A stretch of DNA of 64,000 nucleotides from Phallusia mammillata. Taxonomy: Eukaryota > Chordata > Ascidiacea > Phlebobranchia > Ascidiidae. A program made the translations under genes and the position numbers. The stretch lies in NCBI GenBank assembly GCA_003260075.1, contig QLIY01000109.1, positions 124,001 through 188,000 of the forward strand. Direction: 5' to 3'. Below, one piece after another: positions 12,501 to 25,100 of the stretch (the stretch's first letter is position 1; every line of letters begins with the position of its first letter). The notes beneath the pieces are model-generated. The model was not told the DNA's origin. It did no database searches and was given only the letters and a program-made list of their open reading frames with translations.

Positions 12501-12957
12501 GCACCATTTGTGCACCAATTTCATCAACTTTGTTGCCTAATTTAAGCTTTTTTGAAAAAAAACAACGGTTTCGAGCCACAATTTCGCGTCCGCAAGCAAT
12601 TTAAAGATACGTATTAAGTTATATTACATTTTACTGTTTGGTGTGACTATTTTAAAATCTTTGCCTATTTTTGTGACTACTTTAAAACAACAAATTTATT
12701 TTTGAACAAAGTAAAAACTTTTACAAAGAACAGCATTAAATACCTACTAGATTGGTCTATCTTTTTAAACCAGCGCTTTTAAAACCTCTTTTTCCTAACT
12801 TTTGCAGCCTGTTTTTTTCATGTGATAAACCCACCTGTCTTCTATATAGGTTGTGAGCGTCGAGAAGCTTCTTGTTTTCGCTTACTGTCAGTTTTGCTGA
12901 CGTCGCAGTGACGAAATAGGCAATGACCAAGTAGAAACAAGCGTAAACAACAGACAT
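9564..12957 (-). CDS. GPI-anchored CAP / mucin-like / Ly6-domain protein, Urabin-like, copy B (562 aa)
   Basis: Six exons in frame: 12957-12835, 12270-12102, 11781-11669, 11204-11011, 10852-9964, 9764-9564. Residues 1-21 form a signal peptide. The CAP domain has DAHNLYR, GENIY, MWNEE and NHYTQ (the His/Glu tetrad), WAKSNKVGCG and CEYSPPGN. The hinge reads CSACPSDANVCVNKLC. Residues of about 220-455 are Ser/Thr/Val-rich with decapeptide repeats of the TTSPVTTSQA type. Ten cysteines from 459 to 527, ending CCTTDFCN, form an LU domain, again split by the last intron. The C-terminus is hydrophobic (VLAIAVALLG), fitting a GPI signal. Exon 2 is one codon longer than in copy A and the Ser/Thr exon is 207 nt longer. 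Copy B is the most diverged of the three. Function is inferred as for copy A. Confidence 0.86.
10242..10331 (-). repeat. 30-nt coding tandem repeat (10 residues) in CAP copy B
   Basis: Three 30-nt units start at 10242, 10272 and 10302 (GTGACGTGGTAGCTTGTGAC type); one differs by a single base. A decayed copy starts at 10332. On the minus strand they code Thr/Ser/Val decapeptides. The near-identity points to recent unit gain. Confidence 0.88.
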
Positions 12958-14087
12958 GGTCTTTGGTATACAAAAACATAAACTGCTACAAACCGCAAAC
13001 TGTAAACAAAATGCGAGAGCTGATTAGGTCCAGGATATAAATCAACTTATTGGTTCCACAATGCTCATCAGTCACAACAATAATAAAGCATTAACCAAAG
13101 TTTTAAATTAATTGGATATAAAGTGGTGAACGCAATCCAATTAATGTATTTTTCCTGTGTTTCACTTTATTTGATACATATACTGTAAACGGCATTTAGA
13201 TTTCATCTACCAAAAGATGTAAGTCGGGTCGTACTTTCTGCCTTTGGGTTCAAGCCGTTTTGGCTTTGGAAAAAAGCTACTCAATTTTTACTTTTGTCAC
13301 ATTTTCGTTCAATGTTTACACGAATATACATTTACGCAGGGTGCATATAGATTTGTTTTGCACCACTGTACATTCCGAAGATCTATAAGTAGGTCGATCT
13401 GCCAAATACGTGCATTCGGCACATTAAGCTTTCGGGCCTAATTTGTAGTTTAATGTTCGAGTTTTAGTCGCGTTCACATCTAAAAGTTATGCCCGCTTAC
13501 CATTCTGTCGTTAATATTTTGTCAAAGTTGTCACTCAAAATTCGACAGCTACAGTGTCGCTCATTTAATTGAAAGTTCAATATCTTGTAGGTTATGCGTA
13601 CCGACGAACTGCGCTATTTAATACACCGAAACCCGAATTGCAATTAAGTTCCTCCTCGCAACGCATTTCGCCAATAGCCAAGTTATTTTCATTCCAATAG
13701 CTGTTTCAGGGTCATATGCATCCCACGGGACTTTGCACTATCGGTCGAAATCCCATAGCTACTGAACGGAGCTATAAGATTATCAACGTGTAAATTTGTT
13801 TGCCGCACTGTTAATGCATTGGCGGTTATGAAAAGGTGTCAAAACAATGATATACTTCCTCTTGCGCTCCTAACGTTCGACAGGAAACGAACAGATGATG
13901 GAGACCGCAACGATAGCTCTAGATCTAGTTAAATGTGCAACGTGTTCTAAAATAAAATAAGACCTCTAGCTACATGTCTCAAAACAGACTGAATTACAGT
14001 TTTTAACGTTGTTTTAAATGATTTTTTAACATGTGCAAATATAAAATACTGAGCAGACATTTCGTCCACCAGGTTGCATATTTAAGA
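12958..14087. other. gene-free stretch upstream of CAP copy B
   Basis: No gene recognised. The first 150 bases are 5' flank of copy B (start codon at 12955-12957). No clear TATA box or repeat was identified. Confidence 0.4.
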
Positions 14088-14532
14088 AAATTTGTCGTTC
14101 AACTGGTGTAATGCTGAACAAAATACTAATTGTTGTTTTTAAGAACTTGTATTTCGCTAACGTTTCGCCAAACAGAACGGTAGGACTTCATCAGAGCAAT
14201 GAACGATATAATGCGAGCACAACAGGCGAAAATGCACAAGAGCAGCGGGATATAACGTAAAGTAATTATAAGAGAACAAAGGCTTATCGTGACAGTTGTC
14301 ACATTTTAGCACACTCAACCCATCACGATAAGCCTTTGTTCTCTTATAATTACTTTACGTTATATCCTGCTGCGCTTGTGCATTTTCGCCTGTTGTGCTC
14401 GCATTATATCGTTCATTGCTCTGATGAAGCCCTACCGTTCTGTTTGGCGAAACGTTAGCGAAATACAAGTTCTTAAAAACAACAATTAGTATTTTGTTCA
14501 GCATTACACCAGTTAAACGAAAAATTTTGTGA
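14088..14532. mobile_element. large inverted repeat, probable Penelope-like terminal repeats head to head
   Basis: Two arms of about 200 bp (14088-14292 and 14323-14532) are near-perfect inverted copies around a spacer of about 30 bp. A related single copy lies at 40055-40345. The right arm holds CTGATGA (14421-14427) and GAAAC (14449-14453), a spacing also seen in the Penelope-like element at 43451-44503. Inverted terminal repeats are common in Penelope-like elements, but no coding part is present here, so the class is inferred. It could also be a foldback element. Confidence 0.65.
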
Positions 14533-16025
14533 AAAAAAGGTGCAAATAACTTAACTTTCATCTTAAAATGTTTACGCGTAATCAATGTGGGTTTAATAAG
14601 GGTCACCGCAAGTCAAAACCTATTTTCGACAAGTTAAAAACCTAACACCCTTGACATTTACCTCAATCAAATTAGCAATCGATTTCAGGTCGCTCTGCCG
14701 GTAAACCATCGGTCACAAACTTTACAAAATTAATGCTTCCCATTACCAAACACGCTATCCGGCTTTCTAGGTTACAGTGTTGCCTTTGGGGGTCATTAAT
14801 TGTCCATCAACAACTTCCTAAACCCGACAGTTTTCATGAATTGATGCCAGACAACCCATTGCTATTGCTGCTGAAATCTATATTTAGCTGTACTTGCACA
14901 AATGAGGCCAAAATCTTTGACCGCTCGGCTGATCTAGGCCAAAATTATCGCTTCGTTTGGTTGGTTCGTTGGTAATGCACCAGACAAAAGGCCAGTTGTG
15001 ATTGAATTATTTCAGCAAAGCTCCAAATTGCAGAGCATTTTCTTTCAGATTACCTGCATAAGGACTTTTAGGTTGAAGTAAAAACCTATAAACTTGGTAC
15101 TTTCGGTTAAAAAGACATTGGTCTAGTACAGCCTTTTATATGTTATCCGAGTAATGTAGTTATAACTACCATATTGAGGTCTGCAAAATGAATCTAAACT
15201 ACCAAAATATGCAATAACTTTCGTATGTAAGCAATACTATTTGACCGCTACGTAAAAAATACAAATATATTACAATGCACAACTAAGCCAAAAGCCAAAC
15301 CGTATACTGTCTTAAACCACAGTTTAATAAAATCTTTCAATATTTTTTAAACAAAAGGCACAACCAATATTTTACGCTCAAAATTTAGACAGTGGCCTAG
15401 AAAAGATTTTTAGTTGATTGGGCAGCCTGCGGGCAGATCACCGTTTCCTCTTATCGTGTTTATAATTTTATCGTGTTTAGTCTAAACAACATTTCTGACT
15501 AGCGACCTAAACCACACTAAACCTGCTTTACATTACAACCGACGCCCTAAACTTTTGGCATTGTGACATAGGACTGTCCGTGCCGAAATCATATCACTGA
15601 AAGCAATCAATGCTAACTGCATTAGGAAAGCTAAGTAATTCGATACCAGGTAGTGTGGCTGTACCGCAGTCCTGTTTCCCTCGCAAATCAAGTACAGTTA
15701 CAAAAAACATATATAAATGACTTTATCCTATATTTTGCTCTTTTAAAGCTTGATATCAAGTTACTTTTTTCTTTTGTTTTGAAACCATTAACAATGTATA
15801 TGACACTGAGTGCTATGTGTGGCGAGAACAATTCAACATGCGGTCTCGCGCAAAATGAATTGTTTTTACATATGCGCTGAGCACTTGAAACAAAGTTTCA
15901 AGACAACTTTTAAAAACTACACTTGTTATGCTTGTCTTTCGTTAAAAACCTGCGTAATAAAGCGAACAACCTGCATTTAGCAAAAATGTCTTCGTACCTG
16001 CTTTTGCCTTCTAGACCTCTTAAAG
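14533..16025. other. gene-free stretch
   Basis: No gene, RNA gene or clear repeat recognised; only short chance open frames. Confidence 0.4.
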
Positions 16026-16628
16026 CAGTGGTTCTCAAACTTTTTTGACCGCGACCCAAATCTGAGTATTATGAACATCTCACGACCCAAGCCTCAAACG
16101 TCAAATAATGTATTAACAAGACGAACGGCAATTTCGAGGCCATGTCGTCGTCGCCGCATAGGAGTTTGCCCATGTGAAAATAGCTGCAGGCTTAACGAGC
16201 TCGATTCGATAACACTACTAAACACAACACATTGAGGCTTTGCAGCACCATAATCATTGATAGAAGTGAATCCCAAATCTAAAAATGTTTCCTGTACGAA
16301 TACTTACTCATCTTTAAACGCTAACTGTTACATCTCCAGGTTCAGTTTCGCTTGATTAACTTTTATTCCCCGTTCTATGACGTTACAATCTCCATGTGCG
16401 TAACAGTAAAGTTGGAAGGCTATTGTCTGTATGTTGCAATGTTTAGTTCATTTTACTGTACAAGGTGGTCGAGTGAGGTGACTTTACTACTACATTAAGT
16501 AAATTCGTTTGTGTTTACTTAATGCACTAATAGTTCGTTTGGGCAGAATTGAATCACCATAGCGCGAACCATTTTTTGACCCTGCGCGACCCATGTTTGG
16601 GTCGCGACCCATACTTTGAGAACCACTG
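16026..16628. mobile_element. hAT-type non-autonomous element, 603 bp
   Basis: Left end CAGTGGTTCTCAAAC and right end TTTGAGAACCACTG are inverted copies. A perfect 8-bp target duplication TCTTAAAG flanks it (16018-16025, 16629-16636). No transposase frame is visible. Confidence 0.92.
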
Positions 16629-17622
16629 TCTTAAAGCGTTTTACTAAACCTAATTTCAGCTATTGCAAACTGTTTGCAGGCAGCATGCTGTTTTAACTGG
16701 ACACAAGCGCCTTTTTTTCTTTTTTAAAACTGGACATGGCCTGCGTGCGGCAAAAAGGTTTACAAAAACACCTCGCTTACAAACTCGCTTTATTCTTTTA
16801 AACTGGAAAAGAACATACTACGCATGCGACATCCATCTACTACAACTGATACTCTAGTTGTATCAACTTAACAGTAAAGTTTGTTGTCGTTTTTGCAGCC
16901 GGCACACAAAGCACTTAGTAGTTTACTTGTACTTAACTTCCGTGAGACTGTCGGTGCCTGTGTCGTCACCTCCTTCTCTATTTTCCCCCTACTTACAAAC
17001 TATAACTTCCACCCCTTATAAAGAGGCTGATCACATGTTTACAATAAACACCGAGAAACAGGGATATCCACATCATTGTCGGAGAATTGCGTTAGTTAAT
17101 GGGGGAAGTCTTAATAAATATTGCGCAGCGGTATACAACAACACGCGGAAAATCAGTATGCATTTTGTCTTTAAGAGCAATCCAATATGCCGTGTGCCCA
17201 ACTTGGTACTTCTTAATCGTAAATCGTTTATGTTTACCAGTGGTAAAAGTCAAAGACAATAATTTTTATCACACTAATTCTACCAAACTAAAAGTCTAGC
17301 TTACTTTTATTTACCTCCAACGCATATTCAAATCAACCATGTAGACTAATTTAGTACCAGGTAAAACCCTTTGCTTTCGTTTGACAAAACATTTAACAGA
17401 TTTATATACACAAACACAGTGAAAACTAACCCAGATTATATCTACCAAGCCTTGTAATTTTTTTGAATCAAACTGCTAAATTCACAATGTTTTTAGGCCT
17501 TTATGAGACAGGACGCATAAATGAGAAACGGATTTCATTTTTCCGCTTCCTAATGGAAATCCTTAAACGCCGAATGAAAAGAGTAAAAACTCGTTTAATA
17601 TTTTTGACATCAACAAATAGAT

Positions 17623-18038
17623 CAGTGGTTCCCAAACTTTTTCATATTTTTTTCAAAACGGTCCCTTTGCCATTTTTTCGAGGGCTCGCGGTCCTTAAAC
17701 CTAAATGTGTATTACATAAAAACGAAAGTTGATTGCATGATTTTAGCTAGTTATGCAAAATTGCGCATAACAATCATCCAAAGACAGCATGTGACATCAC
17801 AAACAGGACAAAAACCATTACGATTGTGCGCGAACAATTGCATTTTTGATAGTTTTTAATAAAGGCCATTGTTTAGCAATGGAGACAGTCGATTCTCAAT
17901 TCTACTTTGATTTAAACTTATTTAGTGGCACAAACTGACGCCAAATAAGATTATAGAATTACTTCAACCGCTTCGCGGTCCCCCCAAATTGCCTCACGGA
18001 CCCCTAAAGGACCGCGGACCCCAGTTTGGGAACCGCTG
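17623..18038. mobile_element. hAT-type non-autonomous element, 416 bp
   Basis: Ends CAGTGGTTCCCAAAC and GTTTGGGAACCGCTG. Flanks AAATAGAT and ATATAGAT match at 7 of 8 bases, indicating an older target duplication. Confidence 0.87.
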
Positions 18039-20823
18039 ATATAGATAATCGGAATTTTTCTTGTTGTTTGTAAGGTTTTACGAAAGCTCATTTTCTTGCA
18101 TTAAAAACTAAACCAGACGTTTTAGAACGCAACTTAGAATTCCTGGCTTAAAAAAAACAACAACTTTTTGCTGTTTAATAAATAATAAATTTGACACCTT
18201 TATTCACTGACTTAAACTTGAATAAAATCATTGTAGATTTTTTCAATTTATATTCCTAACTCTGTTCAAGTGTTTTTAAATACATTTGCTTTCTTTATAC
18301 CCCTCTTGCCTTTTTCTCAAGCTTTTGTGCCACGCCTTAGCTGACGCCACAACGGTCGTCATTTTTTTCAGGCGCCACAGCGACGTAAGTTCCCATGCCG
18401 AACAAAATTGCTTCGAGATTTGATTTTCAATGTCGCTCTTTTACCAATAGAAGAATTCGATTTGATACGGCAAAAATTGACGCCCTTTTTTGTGAAACTT
18501 TGCTGATGTAAGCGTCTCAAATTTTGGCGTCCATTTATATTGCTTCCGCTCTCCAAAGTGGCTTTTTAATATTTTTGTATTTTAATTATCATATTTATCT
18601 GGGGGAAGTGTATTGATGTGATTCAATGCGGTTTTTGGCAAAGTAACAAGTCCATGTTGAATCGCAAGTCTATGGAAAGTTGCATTGTTGTTTATAATAT
18701 CTTTTTTTCACGTGCACAAATCAGTTTAAAGAACTATTAGTGAAAAATTTTTTGAGTTATTTACCATTAGAAACCTTAGTATTTTTTGAAATATTGATTC
18801 GAAATGGAAAGAATTATCGGTAATAATTGGGACACGGCGTTTAACATTTTTTCCTGACATGGTCAAAAAGACAATTGTCCATGGCAAAAAAAGTAAAAAA
18901 TGCTTCGACCTTTGGTACACATCGTGTTAAAAGGCATTAACACAAGCCCAACGCACATCGCCAATCAAATACCGGTTCTAAAAGGTGCTTTGCGATTATC
19001 ATTGACCTGATGGTACGATCCGTCAAGATAAAACTACTTCCTATATTTTAACGTGAAGAAGGTCGCCCGGTCAGGTTCCTGTCTTCCCAAGTACTTCACA
19101 ACTAAGTTTGGCACCTTAGTTTCTACCATCATGTCTGCTTTTAAAACTATCGCAATTTAATTGTGTTGCACAGTTTACTGCACAAATCGTGTTACTAACA
19201 AGCCGTAGGTCTAAACTTGCTGAAAGCACATTTGTCGTCTTACGCATTATTAAATAGCAAAATTCCAATTGAAAAAATATGCCACTGAACGATTACATGT
19301 TTCTAACAGATTTAAAATGTGCATGACTTTAATAATTTTGTGCAAAATTTAGTGCAGCATAATCAATACACTATATTCCAACCTTTGCGTTCAGCCTAAG
19401 AAGACAATTTTCAAATAAACTGATTTCAAATAAACATATTCCCGAGTTGTAAAGACAATGACCTTAAAGTCGCCTCTTTTATACTTCGCAACTTTTGAAG
19501 CGACACAGTCAATACCCTGTATTTTACCTTGCATTTAGCCAACAGGAGACAACAATGAATCAATTCAACCAAAGGTTTTCCTCTATGTTAATCAGTCTAT
19601 GGTGTGTTGTACACATACAGGACGTGTAAAGAATACAACGTTAAGCGTCAATGGCGATTATCAGTGGCCTGGTGCTATATTGAACGGCATAAAGCTTCTA
19701 ATAGCGTCCATTTCCTTCACTTTAACATTGAAAAATAATTAACTGTCTGCAATCAATGTACATTGATAAATGGCTAAATGCACCTCGATGAAACATATAT
19801 AATTAACCGTCTGGCTATAGTTAAGTCATTATTTTATCTTTTTTAGGGCGACAGGGATGATAACATTTGCATTTAGATGTCTGGTTAAAGGCATTTTGTG
19901 TGCATGACCTCAAACAACTTAACAGATCAAAACGGATTCTCGAAAATTTTGTTGCTTTGGAGTTTGAAGACGTGTGCTTCGAACCAAAAGACTATGTGGT
20001 TTCGTGCAGGTACATGAGTTTGACCTTCCTATGCCCTTGTCACTTAAACAGCCATTGAAAGGTTCACACCAATTGCTATGCGTCATATTTGACCCTTGTC
20101 GCAAGCAAACATGTCTTGTAACATTTTGGCCACCCTGTTATTTTAAGGAAAAACCACCTTTATCCGGCAATTATAAACTTACAAGGTATTTTGAGACCTA
20201 TTTTCGAAAATCGTGTATATTGTGTTCTACTTTTACCAAAACGATATATTGGAAATTGATTACAAAGAACACGAGAAATGGTTTACTACATGTGTCTTCC
20301 AAGAAGAGGAAAGTTCAGTGCATGTTCAAAAGTTGTAAAAAGCTTCAAATCAGTTTTATTTACAAATCTTGCCAGAAAAACGTGCTGAACTTGCGGTCAC
20401 ACGCGCCAACCTTGCAATACAAGGCCACGAATGGCGGAACCAAAATGTCTGAACAACCCTTACTCACTTATGACAAGGTCAAGGTTGTGACTGGTATGCT
20501 GTTGCTGTTGCTTTCACAGGAAGGCATCGAGCATTGAAATTGGCTGAAGAATGCCCCATACATGCACTTTGTGACATCACAGTGCGTATTGTGTCTTCGA
20601 ACGAGTTGAATATTCACTAGTGAAGGTCGTTGCGCCAAATGATTGGGAACCATATAAAATGCAATTTCCTTTTTGGCAAAGGCTTCGATTACGTAATGCT
20701 TGGTTTGTGACGTAGTATACGGGTTTTGTGACGTAACATTGTTGGAAATCATTTTTCTACGAATACAGTAGTTTTTGTTCAGTTTTGCGGCATGACTGGA
20801 GATATTTTTAGAGTAACTATAAC
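18039..20823. other. gene-free stretch
   Basis: No gene recognised. A 187-codon open frame at 19974-20537 starts with GTG, has no recognisable motif and no splice or family support, so it is not called. Confidence 0.4.
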
Positions 20824-21033
20824 CAGTGGTGGGATTCCGGGTGTTCGCACCAGTTCTACAGTAAACCGTCCCACGAAAATTTATGAGATCAGCGAACCGG
20901 TTAGCATTACCGGTTACTGTCAATGGACATTTGGTAACAGAACCGGCTGAAAAATATAACTTTGTCATGGAACTGGCTGTAAAATATAACTTTGTCATAG
21001 AACCGGCCGAAAAAATTTTGAATTGCACCACTG
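20824..21033. mobile_element. hAT-type miniature element with internal short repeats, 210 bp
   Basis: Starts CAGTGGTGGGATTC and ends AATTGCACCACTG. Flanks ACTATAAC and ACTATAAG match at 7 of 8. Inside are three diverged 30-bp units around GAACCGGCTGAAAAATATAA. Confidence 0.8.
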
Positions 21034-22153
21034 ACTATAAGCTTTCTTTTCGTTTAATTGGCGCCATAAACTTTTGCATCCTTAAAGCCGAACAGCACGA
21101 ATACAGGTAAGGGGACATGAAAACTAATTTGTTGTGTGAAATGCACTTTGCAAACATGTCATGTCAAATCAGATGTTATGCAGCTGTGTTATATCCTGCT
21201 GTTGTATTCCAGTTTAAAGGTTGTCGCTTTCACATGGCGGTACTTGTGTGTGAACGCTGTTTGAAGTAGCATTTGGCAACATGGGCGCCAATTTATTGAT
21301 GTTCGTTTTCCTGGGCATGTTCGAGCGATGATGTCACATTGATTGAAATATCCTACTGCTGATCAACCGCATTTCCTTGAAAAGTTCTTTAGATACGATG
21401 TCTGATGTGGAACTCTTTACTTTGCTGACTGATCCTGATTGTAATTATTAAGTTAATTTGTTTTGAATTCCGATTTTACTTTGCCTTTTTTTTAGTCTTC
21501 ACAAAACAATTACCAAATCTGTTTTTACATGTGCTCAGCAGCCTGTTTGCTATCGTTTTCAATTAAATCAAGCTAACAATAAAAATACCAATTTAAAATA
21601 AAACTGACCGATGTGTTATGGCAGAATAATAACACATTTGAGTGAAGTCATTGTTGAGTATAAAGATTTGCAAAATCTTGCGATTAAAATTTGTCATTGT
21701 TGAGTATAAAGACTGTTTTTAGCAGATAAGTACATGCGACCGTTCATTTTAATAGAACATAGAAATCATAAATAGAAATTGCAAAATCTTGCGATTAAAA
21801 ATTTGCTGAGTAATTAAAAAGTCATGAGTCATACAAAACGTCATTGGTGTTGACGTTTACAATAATCCTTCGTGGCAATATAATAACTGAAATTAAACAT
21901 GTATTTAGGTTCAATTTGGACGACCCCAATAATTGATTTTAATCAGAAAAATATTTTAGTATATTTTAAAGTTATTTTTTAGGAATAAAATGTTGCTTGA
22001 ATGATATTGTGTTTGGCGATGACAAGTTATAAGAGTGCTGTGTAGCATCGGATTAAATATTTCATCTTGTTGGCAACTTCGACAAATATTTTTTGGTTTC
22101 GAAGTTTGTTAATATTCTAGACTTTTTGGAATATATTTTAATTGCAATTAACA
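21034..22153. other. 5' flank of COPE
   Basis: No gene seen. The stretch nearest the COPE start codon is AT-rich and probably holds its promoter and 5' untranslated region; no clear TATA box was assigned. Confidence 0.4.
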
Positions 22154-25100
22154 ATGGCACAGACCGAAATTGACGAGCTTTTTGATGTGAAAAATGCCTT
22201 TTACTTGGGCCTTTATCAACAGTGCATCAACGAGGCGCAAAAGGCGAAGGTAAATTAATTTAGGTTTTTCTAACTTTTACTTCATATTTTTTTGCATTTG
22301 TTTATGTTTATGCCAACATCAAAATGCTGGTCTGAAACGTTTTGCACATTTGCAAGCAAATTTTGTTACAATTCAAATTGCAACCTTACTTTCATCAAAA
22401 GTACTCAATGAAAAGATTTTAATTTCTGAATTTTGTCACCAAAACCGAATTACTGTTCTGCGGCAATTATAACCAGGTCCTAACATTATTTTGTTGTATG
22501 CAAACGTGTGTGTGGAAAAAAAGCAATTCTTTGACCAGCTGATTTTGTACAAACAAGTTGTCTACTTAATGAGGTTTAAATTAAACAGTTATGATTTTTA
22601 AATTGTATATATGTGTGCAGGCACTATATGACTATGCTGAAATTTGCAACATTATTGTTTACATGTTTTAATTATTTTAGCAATTGTAGTACTATTTAAA
22701 GCCTATCATAATATTTTTTTTCCAGGTTAGCTCACAATTGAAAAAGACTGAGAGAGATGTTTTTATGTATCGTGCCTACATTGCCCAACGCAAATATGGA
22801 GTTGTTTTGGATGAAATCAAATCTTCTGCTTCATCGGAACTTCAAGCTGTAAGGCTGCTCGCAGACTATTTGTCCAATCCATCTCGCAAAGACAATGTTT
22901 TAAAGGTAAGTCGTTGCTGCAAATAATGTACTGCGAAACGTCTTTTACCTAAAAATATTAAATTAGTGCTTCTTGAATCTCTATTCATACAACAACATAA
23001 CCCAGAATTAAACAAACACCAGGCATCAACACTGCCCTACTTGTTTAATATCTAGCGGTCGTGCTTTGCCTCGGGTACACCCGTTTGCACCCTTTCCGTG
23101 TGCATTTCATTTTATCTCTGTTTTTACATGTTAACTTCGTGTCTCATTTTTTTACCTTTGTGCGTCACCTAGTTGCATGCCTTCTGTCACTTTTCTTTCT
23201 TATAACCTGACGATGACAATAGCACTTGTCGAAACGTAGTTATGTTCTACACAAATATACTGGCTCTGATTTTTTTGCTCATATATATACTGTTGTGCTT
23301 TTAAAGATTTTAAGTAGTCGTACATTTTACTACATCATAGGCTTAATATTTTTTTTTATTGTTTCAGGCAAACAAAGTTTTTGTACACCTCTTGTGTTAG
23401 TTTGTTTATGTTTCGTTTAATGCATTTTATCCTTTTTTATTGTTTATGTAGATCGTTTGGATTATTTAACAGTAAAACAGTACATTTTCTTCGTTTGGTT
23501 AAAGCCAAGTCCCTAAAACATGTAGAGTTTGTATATTACAGAAAGTGGAGGAGAGTCTTTCGGGGAATGTTGACATTGAAAACAAAACACTGCCACTGAT
23601 GGCTGCTAGTATTTATTACCATGAACTTAATTATGATTCGGCTTTGAGGATTTTGCATAGCACAGAATCTCTAGAAGCGTAAGTCTTTAGGTTACCTTGT
23701 TCAAATTTTTTTTACTTTTGTACTGAACCCACACTATTTCACCCTAAAACAGTTTTGATATTTAATATTATTCATCCTCTAATTACTAATTACAGTGTTT
23801 TGTTTTTGATTGCGTTGGTAACAGTGTTTTTTATGTTTTACACATGATGTTGTTTTTGTAATTACATAAAATTTGTTTTCTCTGTACTACATCATTACCT
23901 GATGCATTTTTAAAGAGACTATTGGTTTTATACCTGTTTTGCTAAAATGTTTTTGTGCCATACAGCAGGGGTGTCAAACTCGTGGGGTTCGGGGGCCACA
24001 TTGCAGTTTGGAAATTGTGCCGAGGGCCGCATGTGCTTTTCGCTACTACGGCCGCATCGCAGATTCTTATTTCACCAACAGCCGCCAATTACCTGCTGTT
24101 TTTTTTAAATTACAGATGTAAAGAAATCGGTTTATATCACATATATACCAACTATTGATGCCCAAGAGCCCAGATTAATTTCCAACTTGACGCACATAGT
24201 GAGCTGCACAGTATGAAGATCAGTGTTAATTGTTTATTACGTCATAATTTATATTGTGACGCTTGTGATTCCCGTTTTTCCGCATTGTTTGCACAAAATA
24301 GGCGTACAAGAGTCTGACGCATATGGCTGCTGGTAGCCTAATACTTTTTTTAGTAACACGAATCTGTTTAGAGCAGTTTAAAAATCAAAAATTTTGGCAA
24401 AAGAGTTTTAATTGCGTCACGGCCGCCAGTGCATATATTTTAATGAACATGTTTACGGCCGCACAAATATCTGACAAAATAAAATGTAAAGAGTGTTCGT
24501 GGGCCGCATTGGAGGGCTTTGTGGGCCGCGAGTTTGACACCCCTGCCATACAGTATATATACATGATCAGTTTTTTTCTTACTGCAGATCGGCACTCACA
24601 ATCCAAGTCTTGCTTACTATCAATCGTGTTGATCTTGCAAGGTAACTATAAAAAAATTTGTTGCTTTTGGGACTAAAAAATTAATTGCAAGGCCTCATGC
24701 ATACCATCACCTATACCAGTGGTTCCCAACCTTTTTTTTGTCGCTACCCAAATACTTCCCAAAATTTCGTTTTGTGGTTTCTCGCGACCCATAGACACAC
24801 ATTCTTACTATTTGGGTTGTATTTCTGTTTGCAAATCAGGAATGCTTTTCGAAAATTACTGCGCCAGTTTGAAAAATCAAACAATATTCGATTTTTTTTC
24901 GACCAACTTAGAGCTGGTTCAAAGCATTATCAACCAGACAACGCTTAACAGTGATCTCACACAAACATTATGAGGTCACAAACAGAATTACCCACTGTCA
25001 AGGCAAATTGTTATTGGGCAACAGTTTACACCCTTATAATAAAATAACGCTACGAAACAAAGTTAAAGAGTAGATGCTTTTATTGTAACAAAAACAGGCG

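Noticed and set aside
19974-21031. Two open frames of 187 codons, one on each strand
   Set aside because: Neither has recognisable motifs or splice partners. The plus frame starts with GTG and the minus one overlaps a hAT element with internal repeats.
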